Source: Agrypnia vestita
Taxonomy: Eukaryota > Arthropoda > Insecta > Trichoptera > Phryganeidae
Assembly (NCBI GenBank): GCA_016648135.1
Contig: JADDOH010001966.1
Coordinates: 150,575 to 214,574 of the forward strand
Reading direction: 5' to 3'
Length of the DNA: 64,000 nt
Part shown: positions 34,266 through 44,800 of the stretch, piece after piece
Layout: each line of letters begins with the position of its first letter
Numbering within the stretch: position 1 is the stretch's first letter
Notes under the pieces: model-generated
Seen by the model: only the letters and a program-made list of their open reading frames with translations
Database searches by the model: none
Told to the model about the DNA's origin: nothing
Position numbers and translations under genes: made by a program

Positions 34266-34727
34266 CAATAGTTTAGATTAATAAAAAACCTGACTTTGCT
34301 GTATGGTTAAAAAATCTCGGAAAAAGTTTTAAAAATCACGCTATAATACATACACGAGGTTACATATTTTTGATCTACCCTGTAAAGGAGGGAGGAAGGG
34401 ATGGATTTGTATCTGGAAATCGTTTTTGGAAAGGTTCTATTGTAATGAGAGTGACGAATCCAGTGAGTTGTTCTTTGAAATATAAACCCTTGTCAGTCGG
34501 GAACCTTTGATTGAATTCGAAGAATATTTCACTGTACACTTGATTAAAAAAATGGTTGGATGTAATTTTAAGAAACATAACGACAGGACAACATTATTTA
34601 TGGCCAAAATGACAAAACGACAAAATGATGAAATGACAAAACAAAACTATTCCATTGTAATAACATAACGTCGATGAGGATAGCCCTATGTGGCTACTAA
34701 ATTTATTAATAACTGAGTAGATGTTTT
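34266..34727. other. No recognised gene
   Basis: A short tandem of 'aaatgacaaaacgac'-type words occurs at 34606-34643. Confidence 0.4.
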
Positions 34728-34729
34728 TA

Positions 34730-35015
34730 CTCCCTTTCTTTTAACTTGAAGCGTCTGATTGCTTGTCTGACGAAAAAACTTTGGATCGATTTTTCACCCT
34801 TTTCCCGTAATCCAATCGAGCTGAAACTTTGCAAGCAGACTCGTGACTATCATAAAAATGATCTAACAAATTTTTGTTTAATTTTTTTTAATAAAAATAG
34901 TATAATTATGGATTTTTAGAAATTTTAACGGTTTTTTTCAAATTGAAATCAATACTAATTAGTAATTAGCCCGACGCGTGTATAGGAAAGAAACCTGATT
35001 CGATGAGAAAGGGAG
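34730..35015. mobile_element. MITE with TACTCCCTTTCT ends
   Basis: TACTCCCTTTCT at 34728-34739 is inverted exactly at 35006-35017. The outermost TA at each end suits a TA target duplication, giving an element of about 286 bp. The left terminus and following 'ttttaactygwagcgtctga' also occur at about 12945, a second copy without a visible right end. Confidence 0.55.
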
Positions 35016-35049
35016 TATAATAAAATCTTTTTATGGGTTAGTTTTTTTA

Positions 35050-35335
35050 TTGATAAACAGGGTGTCCAAAAGATCGCAAAAGCTTGAAAGGCAAAAGATT
35101 TTTATTTTAACCGGAGTGACAATTGAGGGATCGATTGAGGAAATTCCTACCACCAGCATTCCACCTTTCCAATTACTATGAGTTTTCACAGATAACTCCT
35201 CACTACGGGAAATGTGTCCAAAAATCGCAAGATGCGTTTTATACGGGCGTAACCTATCTTGATTCCTTAATTGTACCTTAAATAAGTTTTTAATACGCAT
35301 ATTCAAGTATAATACGTTTAGGGGTAAGTACGTGT
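35050..35335. repeat. Possible MITE fragment beginning aacagggtgtcc
   Basis: A 'cagggtgt' terminus is common among insect Tc1/mariner-type MITEs; related 'caccctgta' ends occur at 43847 and 51096. The other end was not found. Confidence 0.3.
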
Positions 35336-35459
35336 GGCTGTAGATGAGGGAGTGGTCTCAATGTTTTATATATTGTTCACAAGGTCCCTTATATTCAATG
35401 TGAATAAAAGTATAGATGTTGATTGTGATGACAGTATAATTGATGATGGTAATAGTGGT

Positions 35460-35870
35460 AGTGGTTTCTTGGAGTTCCGGAACTAGTGGCTGCGTAGCTC
35501 AGCGTTATCGTAATGTTGTGCATGGTCAGTTACTTCGATAAAATAGTAGAGGTGACGTCACGGTGTAGATTTTTATATGTAACGGGACGTTGTTGTTGGC
35601 GGAGGTTACTACCCGATAGTAGATACTGACTTCCAACAGCAGCGAGACATTGGTCGGTATAACTCTGTGAACTATCTGGTATAACTGATATTTCGCTAAG
35701 GAGGGAGTGTAGTTTATATACTCGATTGTTTCTTTGTCTTCGCTTTCTCGCCGTGTATCGCTGATGCTGCATGCACTGTTTCATGACCGGACTTCTTCCG
35801 ATCAGCATAAACGGAGGTGATAGGCCGACAGACAAAAGATGGTGCAATATTCTTTATAGTAAATCGCTAA
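35460..35870 (-). other. Unassigned GC-richer block, perhaps an LTR
   Basis: On the minus strand a TATA-like gtatataaactacactcc lies at about 35720, with mixed composition around it and an open frame at 35530-35847 lacking any known domain. An LTR or other promoter-bearing repeat is possible; no partner copy was seen. Confidence 0.3.
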
Positions 35871-38800
35871 TATGGGTCAGCTAGGAACTACACGCTGGGC
35901 GTTTGTATGTAGCAATGATTTGCGGGGACAATGTCTGCTATATGGCCAAAGGCTCGTTTTGTTCTGAAGGATACTAGCAGCATGATATCTTGAGTTTATT
36001 TTTAGCTCACCAGTTGTCATTACTCTTCAAGCGCTATTGTTTTGTTATTATATTGTATCCTTTATATTTTGTTATTGATTTTAATTTTCTTCCATATTTT
36101 GCCACTTTTTGTTCCTTTGTTTTTTTTAATGCACCCCTGAGATATTGAAGTGGTTTCAATATCTTTTGCGTGCACTTCCTCGCTTTTTCCTCGCTGCGCC
36201 ACAATAGTGCTTTTGCTTCTTGTGCGGCGTAGCGAGGAAACTACTTTAGCATTAAAAAAATGCCAATCTGAAGGGCGAAATATAAGGGCTTTTGTGAGAG
36301 TTTTTGTTCGTATAATGGCCCTAGGTCTATGGTGGATCCACTTCACTAATCTTTTAGCAATTCGTATTCTTCCTGTAAGTTAAATACTTAGAAAGGAACT
36401 GGATTTCTGACCATATCTAAAACTCTTTGATAATATATGGTATGAATAATAATAGATTAATGCATGTACTTTATTGAGAATGTGAAAATTTTATATTAAA
36501 TAATATTTGAACACAAAATAGAATTTTCGACGTCGGAAAATTCTGTGCCAGTAAATTATTTACAATTCGAATGTCACATAATCCGTAAGCGAACGAGGCA
36601 GGGAAAGGTAGTGTTAATGTATTTACGAGAGTATCGGAGCAGAAAAACGATTTGCTCCAATTGAGTAGATAAATGTGTTTGGAGATGAATTTTTTATGAA
36701 ACTCATGGTGGTGTGAAATGATTGAGAGAAGGGATGGGAGGCTGTTCATTCAGTATTTCGGGGAAATCATTTTTATTTATTATCGTGATATCAAAGCTAA
36801 GATGAAGTAATTTGAAATGGTAACGAATGATTGGATTGGAGAACCTCTCTTTGTCTACAAAAGATTCTACCACCTTGTGGAGTTAAATAATATATTTGCA
36901 TTTATTTTTTGAGTTATCTAATTACTAACTAACACATAAAAAATTCGTTTTATTTAATGATTATTGTTTACGGTATACATTGGTTAATATTTTTCATTAA
37001 TAAGTTATGTGAAAAATTTCAAAATGGAGTTATGTGATATCCCGCATTATATGATGATAAGGTCATTCATTACCTATATGTCATAGCTTTTTATTTCAGC
37101 TCGGACTTGGGAAGGAAAGAATATAACTTTATTATTATATATGACAGACACGATAATAACTTTGTTTTGAAAACAACTCAAAGCAACACTTTAGTCGTAC
37201 ATAAATAAAATAACTTTTAATAGAGTGCATCCGACGCGATAAGCGCGAAGCTTTTAAGCGCGCAGCATCCTTAATTACTAAAGAGGGTTGTCATTTTCTT
37301 AAAGAATGCAGTCTTCTTATGCAAGCGTTTTGAGAAACGTCCGACATAACTCGTTCTATTTGATATTGTTTTATTGAGGGAAGCAACCAATATTCATAAT
37401 CCATCTCTCTGAGAAAAAAATGTACACGGAGGCCAAAAATACACGTTTCAAAGACAAGACCATCAAGAAGAACGTGACAGGTTAAATAGAAAGGATAATA
37501 GCAAGATTCTACCACACATCCAAACTTTAAAATGGAACTCCAGAAGCATGAAGCAGAACTCCGTGATGAATAAAAGCAAACAGGATACAGAAGGTAATCC
37601 GCAGCCGTTGTTTGCCGCTGACTCAGAATTGTGTATATAGAATTGGATTCCATAACCATCGGAGAATCTACAATCATGAGTCTTTCTCATGTATCTGTCC
37701 CTCGAATGAGGGACAGCCGATAATACTACGTTATCTATCAGATACTGAACGTCCTGAAATGACTGCATACAGGTTTTGAGGACATGGAAGGAATAAAGAC
37801 GAATATGACTGGAAATGGATGTGAAGAGACAACGAGATTTCTGAAAAAAATCTTTGATCTAGGACTGGTTCTGTCCTCAGGTGTGCTGCAGATGCCGGAG
37901 CCGGAACACACCCTCTACGAGACTACGAGATATGATAAGGAGGAATAGATTATCATTGAACGATAGGAATATACGTACAATAGAAATCTGAGGTTTCTCG
38001 AGAGTTCTTCAAGGTGTGGGTATCTCGCTGGGAGGTGCTGAGAGGATATGCTACAGATAAGATGGACAAGACAAGGACAGTGACGAGGAAAAATTAAAGG
38101 ACATCATAAGTCGCGATCAGATTCTTCAGTAATAAGGGATATTTCTGCATATATTCGTAAAAGAGAAGAGCTAAAATAAGTTGGAAATCAGTCGACTCTT
38201 TTTCTGGGGTCTCTCCATTTGGCCAGTTTTGAGGTCTGCTGGATTATGGTTTTAAAATCGCATAAAATACCGGACATGTATTTTTTATAGAGGGAGTGTT
38301 TTACGCTCGCTGTACCGTTTTTCTATTATCTCACTTCAGTGTACAACAATATACTTCAGTGTATTGTTTGTATTAATGTTCTGTAGTGATATTTGCACAA
38401 GGTCAAGGCGACTATTTTCAGCTCTTAAATATGAATAACTTTGCAAGGTATCCAGTCAGTCCATCACACGACACGCAGATTTAAAGCATTAAATTAATTC
38501 TAAAATTCTTTTTCATTATTAAATTAAATTTATTTATTATTAAATTTAATTTAATAATACCAAGCAATTAAATTTAAAATTCAATTATCGACAAATAAAA
38601 TGTCATTTTGTTTGTTCCAAATTTATCAAAAACACAAGATTTGGCACAACGCTTTTTTAAAGATTACACTGAGAAAATTTATTTGAATAAATAATTAATG
38701 GTGGCAAGACTCTTTTTTCTTGCAAAAATAATTTTTTTCAACGCCATTCAGATACGTTTAAAGAAATACGAAATTCAAAAAATCTAAATTATGGTCGAAG

Positions 38801-38972
38801 GTACCTATTTAAAAAATATTTTTTTTGTTTAATGATATTATGAATTGAAAAAACATTCTTTTATTTAAAACACAGTTTTTTAAATATTATAATGATTTTG
38901 AGAAACAACCTCCCAATAAAAGATTCAATTAAATATTGATATGTAAGGTTGTATTTCAAAAATGTTATAACA
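35871..38972. other. Long stretch without a recognised gene
   Basis: About 3.1 kb. Open frames at 36062-36346, 37291-37677 and 37463-37768 (minus) have no recognised domains and overlap one another. The region 37280-38110 is less AT-rich than its flanks and may be an eroded element. AT-only low-complexity sequence lies at 38490-38590. Confidence 0.4.
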
Positions 38973-38976
38973 TTAA

Positions 38977-40282
38977 CCCTAGAAAGCTAACCTCCGTCGA
39001 ATCGACGGGCATCGTAAAGAAAAATAGCGGTTTCTGTTTAACGGTGAATCCGAATGTTTTGTCTTAGCTAGTCAACTCGGTCATCAGTTAGGTCGCTGCA
39101 GTGGCATACATGGCAGATAAGTGTTATAGTTTTCGAGATACTTGACCTTTGCCCGTCATTTCGACGGATGGTTAGCTTTACCGTTAGTTTTTTTTGTTTG
39201 AGTGTGCTTGTATATTTTCGACTTATGTTGTGTTTGTTATAGATTTTTACCATATCTTCATTAAATAACGATGTGATATCGATGTTAGTAAACCAAGAGT
39301 ATAGTTTCGAAGACCGAGATAATGCGTCCACCAGTGAGACGGAAAACTTTGTGCTGGAAGACGATGTCCAAAGTGACGAAAATTATGAGCCATCTAATTC
39401 CGAAGAAAGTAAAATGAGTACTCCTCGAGACTTATCCCCAACTGTGGAATAAGTTCTTAAAGAAACTCCAGTACTCTTCCAGATTACTCAAAGACCAGCA
39501 TCATTCAATTGCCTCAACGGAACATACGAGGTAAAAACCGATTTGTTTAGTCTACCACCGGGCTAGAAATTAATTCCACGCAAAGACTTTATGAAAACAC
39601 TACACTTTCGACTTATGGAGCCTTGAATGAAGGCAAGATTGGTAAAAACAACAATGGCTACGCAAAAGCGAAAGATAAAATCAAGAGCTTTCTTTCAGCG
39701 CAACTATCCGTTAGTCAAGACCAACAATCATCAGGCCAAGCTCCTTTTTCAAGGATCGGAAAATAAAGAAGACTATCAACTTTTCGAAACAAGAAAATCA
39801 TAAAAAAAAATGTGCGGGAAGTGCCACTATAAGAAAAAGCGTAGGTATGACTAAAATTATTTTTGTCAAATGTAAGGTAGTGATATGTGATGAACATAAG
39901 ATTGATTTTTGTACCACATGCGCTAAATATAAATAAGTTTTTCATTATAATTACTTTTTTATATCATCCTAATTACCATAAAATGCCAGAACATATAAAG
40001 TTATATTATTTTTTCCAGTTGATTTTGTATGTTAGATTTTATGAAAAAATAAAGATCTTTTTTTTTCAGAAGTTTTAGAAATTTTACAATAGTTCTTAAA
40101 TAAATAAGTAAAATTTAATGTATAAGACGTATTATTATTGAAAAACCTTTTAATTAACGATGTTGTAAAATATCACGTGCATAAAGTTTATATATTTTGC
40201 AAAAAAAGTACTTTTTCAAGTACCCGTCGTTTCGATGGATGCTTAGCTTTAATGGGGTATGCCGAACGTTAGCTTTCTAGGG
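38977..40282 (+). mobile_element. piggyBac-like element, internally deleted (1306 bp)
   Basis: Flanked by TTAA at 38973-38976 and 40283-40286. The ends are CCCTAGAAAGCTAAC and its exact inverse, close to the well-known CCCTAGAAAG start of piggyBac. Subterminal motifs repeat: 'cgtcgaatcgacggg' (left), 'cccgtcatttcgacggatgg' (39152) and 'cccgtcgtttcgatggatgc' (40222). The two 20-mers are each followed by TTAGCTTT. Full elements are about 2.4 kb; here the transposase core is gone. Confidence 0.92.
39282..39936 (+). pseudogene. piggyBac-like transposase pseudogene
   Basis: piggyBac transposases excise at TTAA and have an acidic N-terminus, a catalytic core with three Asp, and a Cys/His-rich C-terminal domain that binds the element ends. 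An N-terminal piece starts at ATG 39282 (MLVNQEYSFEDRDN) and runs through an acidic stretch (FVLEDDVQSDENYEPSNSEE) to a stop at 39450. The catalytic core is missing. The C-terminal domain is readable in two frames: CGKCHYKKKRRYD at 39813, then KCKVVICDEHKIDFCTTC after a frameshift, ending at the stop at 39934. The C-x-x-C ... C-x-x-H ... C-x-x-C arrangement is characteristic. It cannot make a working enzyme. Confidence 0.88.
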
Positions 40283-40439
40283 TTAATATAAATATTTCTA
40301 TTATTTTATGATTATAATTATTTTTTAGAATTAACACGAATTTACACAAAACAAATTAAATAATGAGTATAAACAGAGTTACACAGAAAACTTTAAAGGA
40401 ACTGTAAACGGCAAATATATGCAGCTTTGCAATAAGTAT

Positions 40440-40805
40440 AGGGTAAATTTATTATTTCAGAGGTGAGTTATAGAACTCCATAATCAAACATAAATATGAG
40501 AATAAAAATATTTGTTTTTTAAGTTCTACCTTTTTAATTTTCTCAGACTCGTTTCTCATTATGAGAAAATTGTTAATAATATTGATAATGCCGCCATTAT
40601 GTGAAACGCGTCTCAGTGAAAAACAAGTGTTATTATTCCCATATGTGTGATTATGGAGTTCTATAAACTTACCTCTGAAACAGTAAATTTGTTAAAAGTA
40701 GCTGAATTAGTCACCCAAGTAGTACTTGAGATTGATAATGCCATCATAAGGCGAAACGCGTCTCAGAAAATTAAAAAGGTAGGACAAGTGTTTTTATTCC
40801 AATTA
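40440..40805. mobile_element. Penelope-like inverted termini, family E (copy 2)
   Basis: The left part (inverted) has 'ttctacctttttaattttct'. The right part has 'aatgccatcataaggcgaaa' followed by 'cgcgtctcagaaaattaaaa'. An extra related unit, 'gccattatgtgaaacgcgtc', lies between them at about 40594. The same family is at 8215-8595. Confidence 0.55.
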
Positions 40806-41240
40806 GTATAGGGTGATTTTGCTGGAAGAAACTAATACGGGTGCACCACCTCCAAAAACAGTTCCGGAAGGGAAGATACCAGGTCGCTATAATTTACGGA
40901 TAATTCTTCTCTCTTTGGGTTTGCTATTAAAAATGCACTTACAAGACTCCCGTAAACCCTATTATTTCCTCCAAAATATTCATCGAATTGTTTCATATTT
41001 TGTATATATTTGTTTATTGATTAATACAAATGATGTGTTTTCTTTATTATTTCGTGCGAGTAAGCACTCGACAATTAATAGTTTAAATGTTTTCGTGTTT
41101 TCATTTCCTCGTTTCATACGATAAAAAGAAGTAGTGGGTTCCAGCCGGGAACCGGGAAGAGATTTGATGGTCGCGGAGATTGATCAGTTTCTTTTCCCGG
41201 GGTTGGAAAGAATACCCATTCATTAAAATGTAGAATGCAA
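40806..41240. other. Intron sequence downstream of the FN3 exon
   Basis: The plus-strand frame at 40813-41124 has no recognised domain and lies in the intron of the minus-strand gene. Confidence 0.4.
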
Positions 41241-41245
41241 CTTAC

Positions 41246-41385
41246 CCAGCGTGCGGAAGACTACAGGCCCGCTTCTATACTTTCTCCCTGCACACACGGC
41301 AGCTACCGTCAGCTGGTACTGGGTGTCTGCAAAGAGTCCGTTCAGTGTGACAGCACCGCTGTTGCCTGCCACCACAGCCACGACC
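41246..41385 (-). CDS. Internal exon encoding the C-terminal half of a fibronectin type III domain
   Basis: A 140-bp exon on the minus strand. It is preceded by an acceptor reading ttacag and followed by a strong donor, gtaagt. Apart from one base at each end it gives 46 codons without a stop. The peptide includes VTLNGLFADTQYQLTV and ends GPVVFRTL. This is the usual second half of a fibronectin type III fold: the L-x-G-L turn, the Y-x-L-x-V strand and the closing T-L strand. FN3 domains are mostly extracellular and mediate adhesion or receptor contacts. The exon is much richer in G+C than its surroundings and has normal codon use, unlike the TE remnants nearby. It starts with the last base of a codon and ends with the first base of one. 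The first half of the FN3 domain must lie in an upstream exon (higher coordinates), which I did not find. I do not recognise the gene; a cell-surface or secreted multi-FN3 protein is inference. Confidence 0.8.
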
Positions 41386-41704
41386 CTGTAACTAACACAT
41401 CACCAACTTAGTTCCACGACGCTATACGCAACTGGCAAGTTTCAACAGTTATATGTACTCAATCCACCACGTTTGATCCATGATGGACCTGGATTGAGTC
41501 GCTTCTATGAAAGAGGTGCTTCATATTGATCAAAATATTCATCCCTTAACAGGACACGAGTCGCAAACTGCAGATTAAAATACATAGATATTTTGGCGGG
41601 TTAGGAGTGATGTGTGATGCTTAGATAAGGAAGAACATATTAACCCGAGCAGAGACACATTCTTATGTTGGCACGTGATGTATATTAAACTCTATTGTAT
41701 TATA
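41386..41704. other. Intron sequence between the FN3 exon and the mariner
   Basis: No feature besides the acceptor of the exon at its edge. Confidence 0.4.
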
Positions 41705-41782
41705 TTAGGTCCTTACATATGAAATTGGCGTTTAGTATGGGAGGAACATAAAGCCGATTTTTTTTTATTATAATATATTTAT

Positions 41783-42469
41783 TTAATCAAAGTATGTACC
41801 ATTGCTATCTATGCACTTTTGCCATCTCACAGGTAGTTCATCGATCCCTTTACTAAAAAAACCATTCGGACGGGAATCAATAAAATCTTTGAAGGTGGTT
41901 TGGACTGCCCCATCGGAGTTGAATTTTTTCCTTTGCAAGANNNNNNNNNNNNNNNNNNNNNNNNNNNNNNNNNNNNNNNNNNNNNNNNNNNNNNNNNNNN
42001 NNNNNNNNNNNNNNNNNNNNNNNNNNNNNNNTCGATTTAAAATCCCTTCATTATTGTGCCGGTTAAGTAATGCAACGCAGCAGTCAACGCGCGTTTGTTG
42101 ATTTGCTTCACTCAATTCGTGAGGTACACACCTTTCAAGCTTTTTCACCTTACCAATTTGCTTCAAGTGGATTAAAACAGTTTTATCACTAACACCGCAG
42201 CCTGCAGCTAACTCGGATGTGGTTTGAGATGGATCCGCTTCCACAATAGCCTTCAATTCTTCATTATCAACTTTGGTCTCCGGCCGTCCACGGGGCTTGT
42301 TCTGCAGGTCGAAATTTCCAGAACGAAAACGTTGGAACCAAAAACGCACTGTGTTTTCTTTTGCGGCACCGTCGCCATACACATCATTAATCCTTCGAGC
42401 CGTTTCTGCAGCACTGGTGCCACGGTGGAACTCGTACTCGTAAATAACGCGATATTTCAAGTTTTTCAT
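41783..42469 (-). CDS. mariner transposase (middle hidden by gap)
   Basis: The likely start is the Met of MKNLKYRVIYEYEFHRGTSA at about 42469; an in-frame ATG seven codons earlier is also possible. The N-terminal half is complete: HTH I, the FWFQRFRSGNFDLQNKPRGR linker, HTH II, and VSDKTVLIHLKQIGKVKKLE followed by VPHELSE, the box typical of the cecropia/Hsmar1 type. The frame enters the N run after NNEGILNR. After the gap it resumes at LQRKKFNSDGAVQTTFKDF and ends normally at RWQKCIDSNGTYFD. The three catalytic Asp all fall in the gap. Relatives have about 345 residues with about 139 between these points, but the gap is only 91 N. There is no stop in any visible part, so the copy may be intact. 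Confidence 0.9.
   Translation of the reverse strand: MKNLKYRVIYEYEFHRGTSAAETARRINDVYGDGAAKENTVRFWFQRFRSGNFDLQNKPRGRPETKVDNEELKAIVEADPSQTTSELAAGCGVSDKTVLIHLKQIGKVKKLERCVPHELSEANQQTRVDCCVALLNRHNNEGILNRXXXXXXXXXXXXXXXXXXXXXXXXXXXXXXXLQRKKFNSDGAVQTTFKDFIDSRPNGFFSKGIDELPVRWQKCIDSNGTYFD
41941..42031. other. Assembly gap (91 N)
   Basis: A run of 91 undetermined bases inside the mariner transposase. By comparison with the family, about 415 bases are expected here, so the drawn length is probably too short. Confidence 0.97.
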
Positions 42470-42639
42470 TTTGTAAACTGAGTGACGCAAAGAAAAAAAA
42501 CAAATGAATTATAACACAAATTCATGAGTAAATAGCTGTATAAATTTGGATTTGGAATTCCTAACCAAAGAGAAGATATTTGAGATCAAATTTGCCAGTA
42601 CGGCAAAACGCCAATTTCATATGTAAGGACCTAATATAA

Positions 42640-42965
42640 GTGTGCTTATATTATATAATGTATATGAGTTGTAAAAAAAGTGGTAAGATAGGTAGATAGA
42701 TATAGGGTGAGAATTATACTCACGATTAATAATGTTGTTTTATTGATACAAAATTTACAAAGATTGGCGCTGAGTATAGTAAAAAAAGTGTGTGTGCTGC
42801 CTGCGGCTATCCGCGAAAGAGTGATGTACCGAGCAAGAGTCTCGGCGGTTGAAATTTGGTTGCCCGTATCCAGCTCCTGATTGGTGGGTTTCGCTCGATG
42901 CGTACGGCTAGAGATCGCAGCGGGTCTCGGTCCTCACAGTGTTGATATCAATACTTTAATTTTCT
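42640..42965 (-). other. GC-richer block, possibly an LTR
   Basis: On the minus strand, 42780-42940 is GC-rich and is followed by 'ttttgtatcaataaaacaac' (polyA-signal-like) at about 42735. Such a layout could be an LTR; no matching partner was seen. Confidence 0.3.
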
Positions 42966-43480
42966 TCTAGTCTTCTAGACTTGTTGTCCAGTCATTGAAT
43001 GATGCGATCATGTTAGCGATCATTATCTTGCTTGCAGTAGCTTGTTATAGTTGGATCCTAAATTATTCGAACCATTGTCTCAGATTCTTCAGCCAGATTG
43101 TCTTTCGTCTTCCAGGACCTTTTCTGCCCGCAACTTTTCCGTTTATTATTAAAAGCGGGATCTGGTATATTTATAGATATCTCATGATAAGGCCAAAAAT
43201 TGTAATTTTAGGGTTTTTATTCTTAAAGATATTTCTTTTTCCATTTATATTCGGATCAATACAGCATCATTTGTTACCCAGCTTATTTTTAGAAGCCGTC
43301 TGTAGATTCACATCTCAAACACTTAAAATCACTTTAACATTGTTATCTAAGACTACATCACTCATAAAAGTACAGGGAACATATTCATAGTATCGTATTA
43401 TTCCGTTTATACACATAAACTCGTATTACCGTATTAATCATAAATTGAAGTTAAGCTGCCCAGTAAAATTTTAATGTAGT
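42966..43480. other. No recognised gene
   Basis: The plus-strand frame 42995-43390 is 131 residues long and hydrophobic, but it has no domain I recognise and no splice context. Confidence 0.35.
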
Positions 43481-43484
43481 TCCA

Positions 43485-43700
43485 GTTTGCTTAGTGAGAT
43501 ATTTTATTTCCATAAAACATGCTTCTTTGATCTTCTGGTCTGTGTTTTCTGGGGTATTATGCTGTATTTTTATGACATTTCTGGTCGACGTTTCAGATCC
43601 TATTGCAGGTAGTGAAACGTCGCCGTCGATCAGAAACCGGTATAAAAACACACGGTATAAAACCCCAGACGACACAAACTAGAAGATTCTGAGTGGCCGT
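43485..43700. mobile_element. Penelope-like inverted termini, family F (copy 2)
   Basis: Two head-to-head units: left (minus) 'aggatctgaaacgtcgacca', right (plus) 'gtagtgaaacgtcgcc' followed by 'gatcagaaacc'. Each is followed outward by 'ataaaa...cccaga' words. The right end 'gattctgagtggccgtgaaa' matches 1070-1085 inverted. Confidence 0.5.
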
Positions 43701-43789
43701 GAAAACCTAAGAACATTTTCATATGTGTCAAGTTTGGTGTCATTTATCTCATTTATAACAGTTGTTGTATTGAACATTAACGTTAAAAT

Positions 43790-43875
43790 ATTTTTGACTC
43801 ATAATTTAGGCAGGAATCTATTTACTGTAAAGTATTGTGGTGTGGCATTGTAGCACCCTGTGTATAAAAAAATGT
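43790..43875 (+). repeat. Repeat ending gcaccctgtgtat (copy 1)
   Basis: 'ttgactcataatttaggcag' and 'ctgtaaagtattgtgg' are shared with 51035-51110. The 'caccctgta' end is a common MITE terminus. Confidence 0.45.
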
Positions 43876-44459
43876 TATAAAATATAAAATAATACACTTA
43901 AGAATATACTTAAGAAAATAATTGCAAACCATATTATTTAATTTAATAACTATTGGACTTCTAGTGAAGTTGATGATATACTCGTACTAAAGTAAACAGA
44001 AAACATAAATTGTAACCTTATTATGAGAAATGTGCATCATCTTGAACAAATATGCACCCACGGAGCTCTTACTGATCTTATGTAGTTTCCAGTTACATGG
44101 AATGGGATAAAGGGGAAGGTGGCGCTACCTCAACAGGGTGAAATTCAATCATTCCAAGTGGATGGTCTCAGGTTCCAGGAATACAATAAATGGACGGCGT
44201 ACTGAAAATATCAGCAGCATTCTCGTATGTGGAAGAGATGAATTATATTGCTACATATTAAATTCTAGGTTGCTTGAGAAATTTCATATCAAAGTGACCG
44301 TAGCTTTTCTTAGAGCTAAGGTCGTTAGTAGTCATCAAAAATTAAAAATACATAATAATGGAACTTTGATAAATGATTACCAATCTTTGAAGATCTTTAT
44401 AGGAGATGGATAAATGATCACCAATCTTTGAAGATCTTTATAGGAGATGGAGGCATGGA

Positions 44460-44800
44460 TACCGAGCCCGTAATTACTTCGTAAAGTCAGGGTCTGTCAC
44501 ACTGATGGCCAGAGTGAGAAGTGCTGACATAAGGCACAAGGACAAGGAGTTCCTACTCCTACATAAAGAAAAATAGTAAATGATGTGGCTTGGGCACATG
44601 CTAAGAATGCCAGAGAAACGAATACCAAGAAGAAGCAGAAGACGAACGGTGGGTTGCCCAAGATAAAGCCGGGAGAAACAAAGAAAATTAGTAACACAAT
44701 GGGTCTCATATGGAAGCAGCAAGAAAAGGGGAATATAAAAGCACCTTGGCGTGTCTTTAGGCCCCCGACCTTGCAAGGACAGATGGAGATATGATTTGAG
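44460..44800 (+). pseudogene. RTE-like LINE, C-terminal fragment
   Basis: From 44581 the frame reads MMWLGHMLRMPEKRIPRRSR, the 'W-L-G-H-V-x-R-M' box that follows the RT domain in RTE-like LINE proteins, and then breaks. The region before it (44460-44580) probably continues upstream. Open frames on the minus strand here (44474-45022) are judged shadows. Confidence 0.65.

Larger units (their letters stand above)
17231..41245 (-). other. Presumed single intron of the FN3-domain gene (about 24 kb)
   Basis: This is the interval between the two phase-compatible exons, with a gtaagt donor at its 5' end (41245) and a gttgacag acceptor at its 3' end (17231). I saw no other convincing splice-flanked coding stretch inside it. 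It is filled with satellites, Penelope-like pieces, MITEs and LINE fragments, which are annotated separately. If a small exon was missed, the interval would be several introns. Confidence 0.5.
41705..42634 (-). mobile_element. mariner element with identical inverted ends (contains an assembly gap)
   Basis: Flanked by TA (41703-41704 and 42635-42636). The ends, starting TTAGGTCCTTACATATGAAA, are exact inverted copies over 29 bp (41705-41733 and 42606-42634). The perfect ends and the uninterrupted readable coding sequence suggest a recent insertion. It lies in the intron upstream of the FN3 exon, about 320 bp from its acceptor, with the transposase on the same strand as the host gene. Confidence 0.93.

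Noticed and set aside
35485..35540. tRNA-like words (gcgtagctcagcgttatcg) suggesting a tRNA or SINE
   Set aside because: There is no B box of quality and no fold with acceptor and T arms; only the A-box-like part is present.
37291..37768. Overlapping minus-strand frames as a host gene
   Set aside because: Two frames overlap with no domain, no splice signals and unremarkable composition.
41802..42101. Plus-strand open frames across the mariner
   Set aside because: They run through the N gap and antisense to a clear transposase.
42995..43390. 131-residue hydrophobic plus-strand open frame
   Set aside because: Composition follows the T-rich sequence. No domain, splice context or homologous copy was seen.
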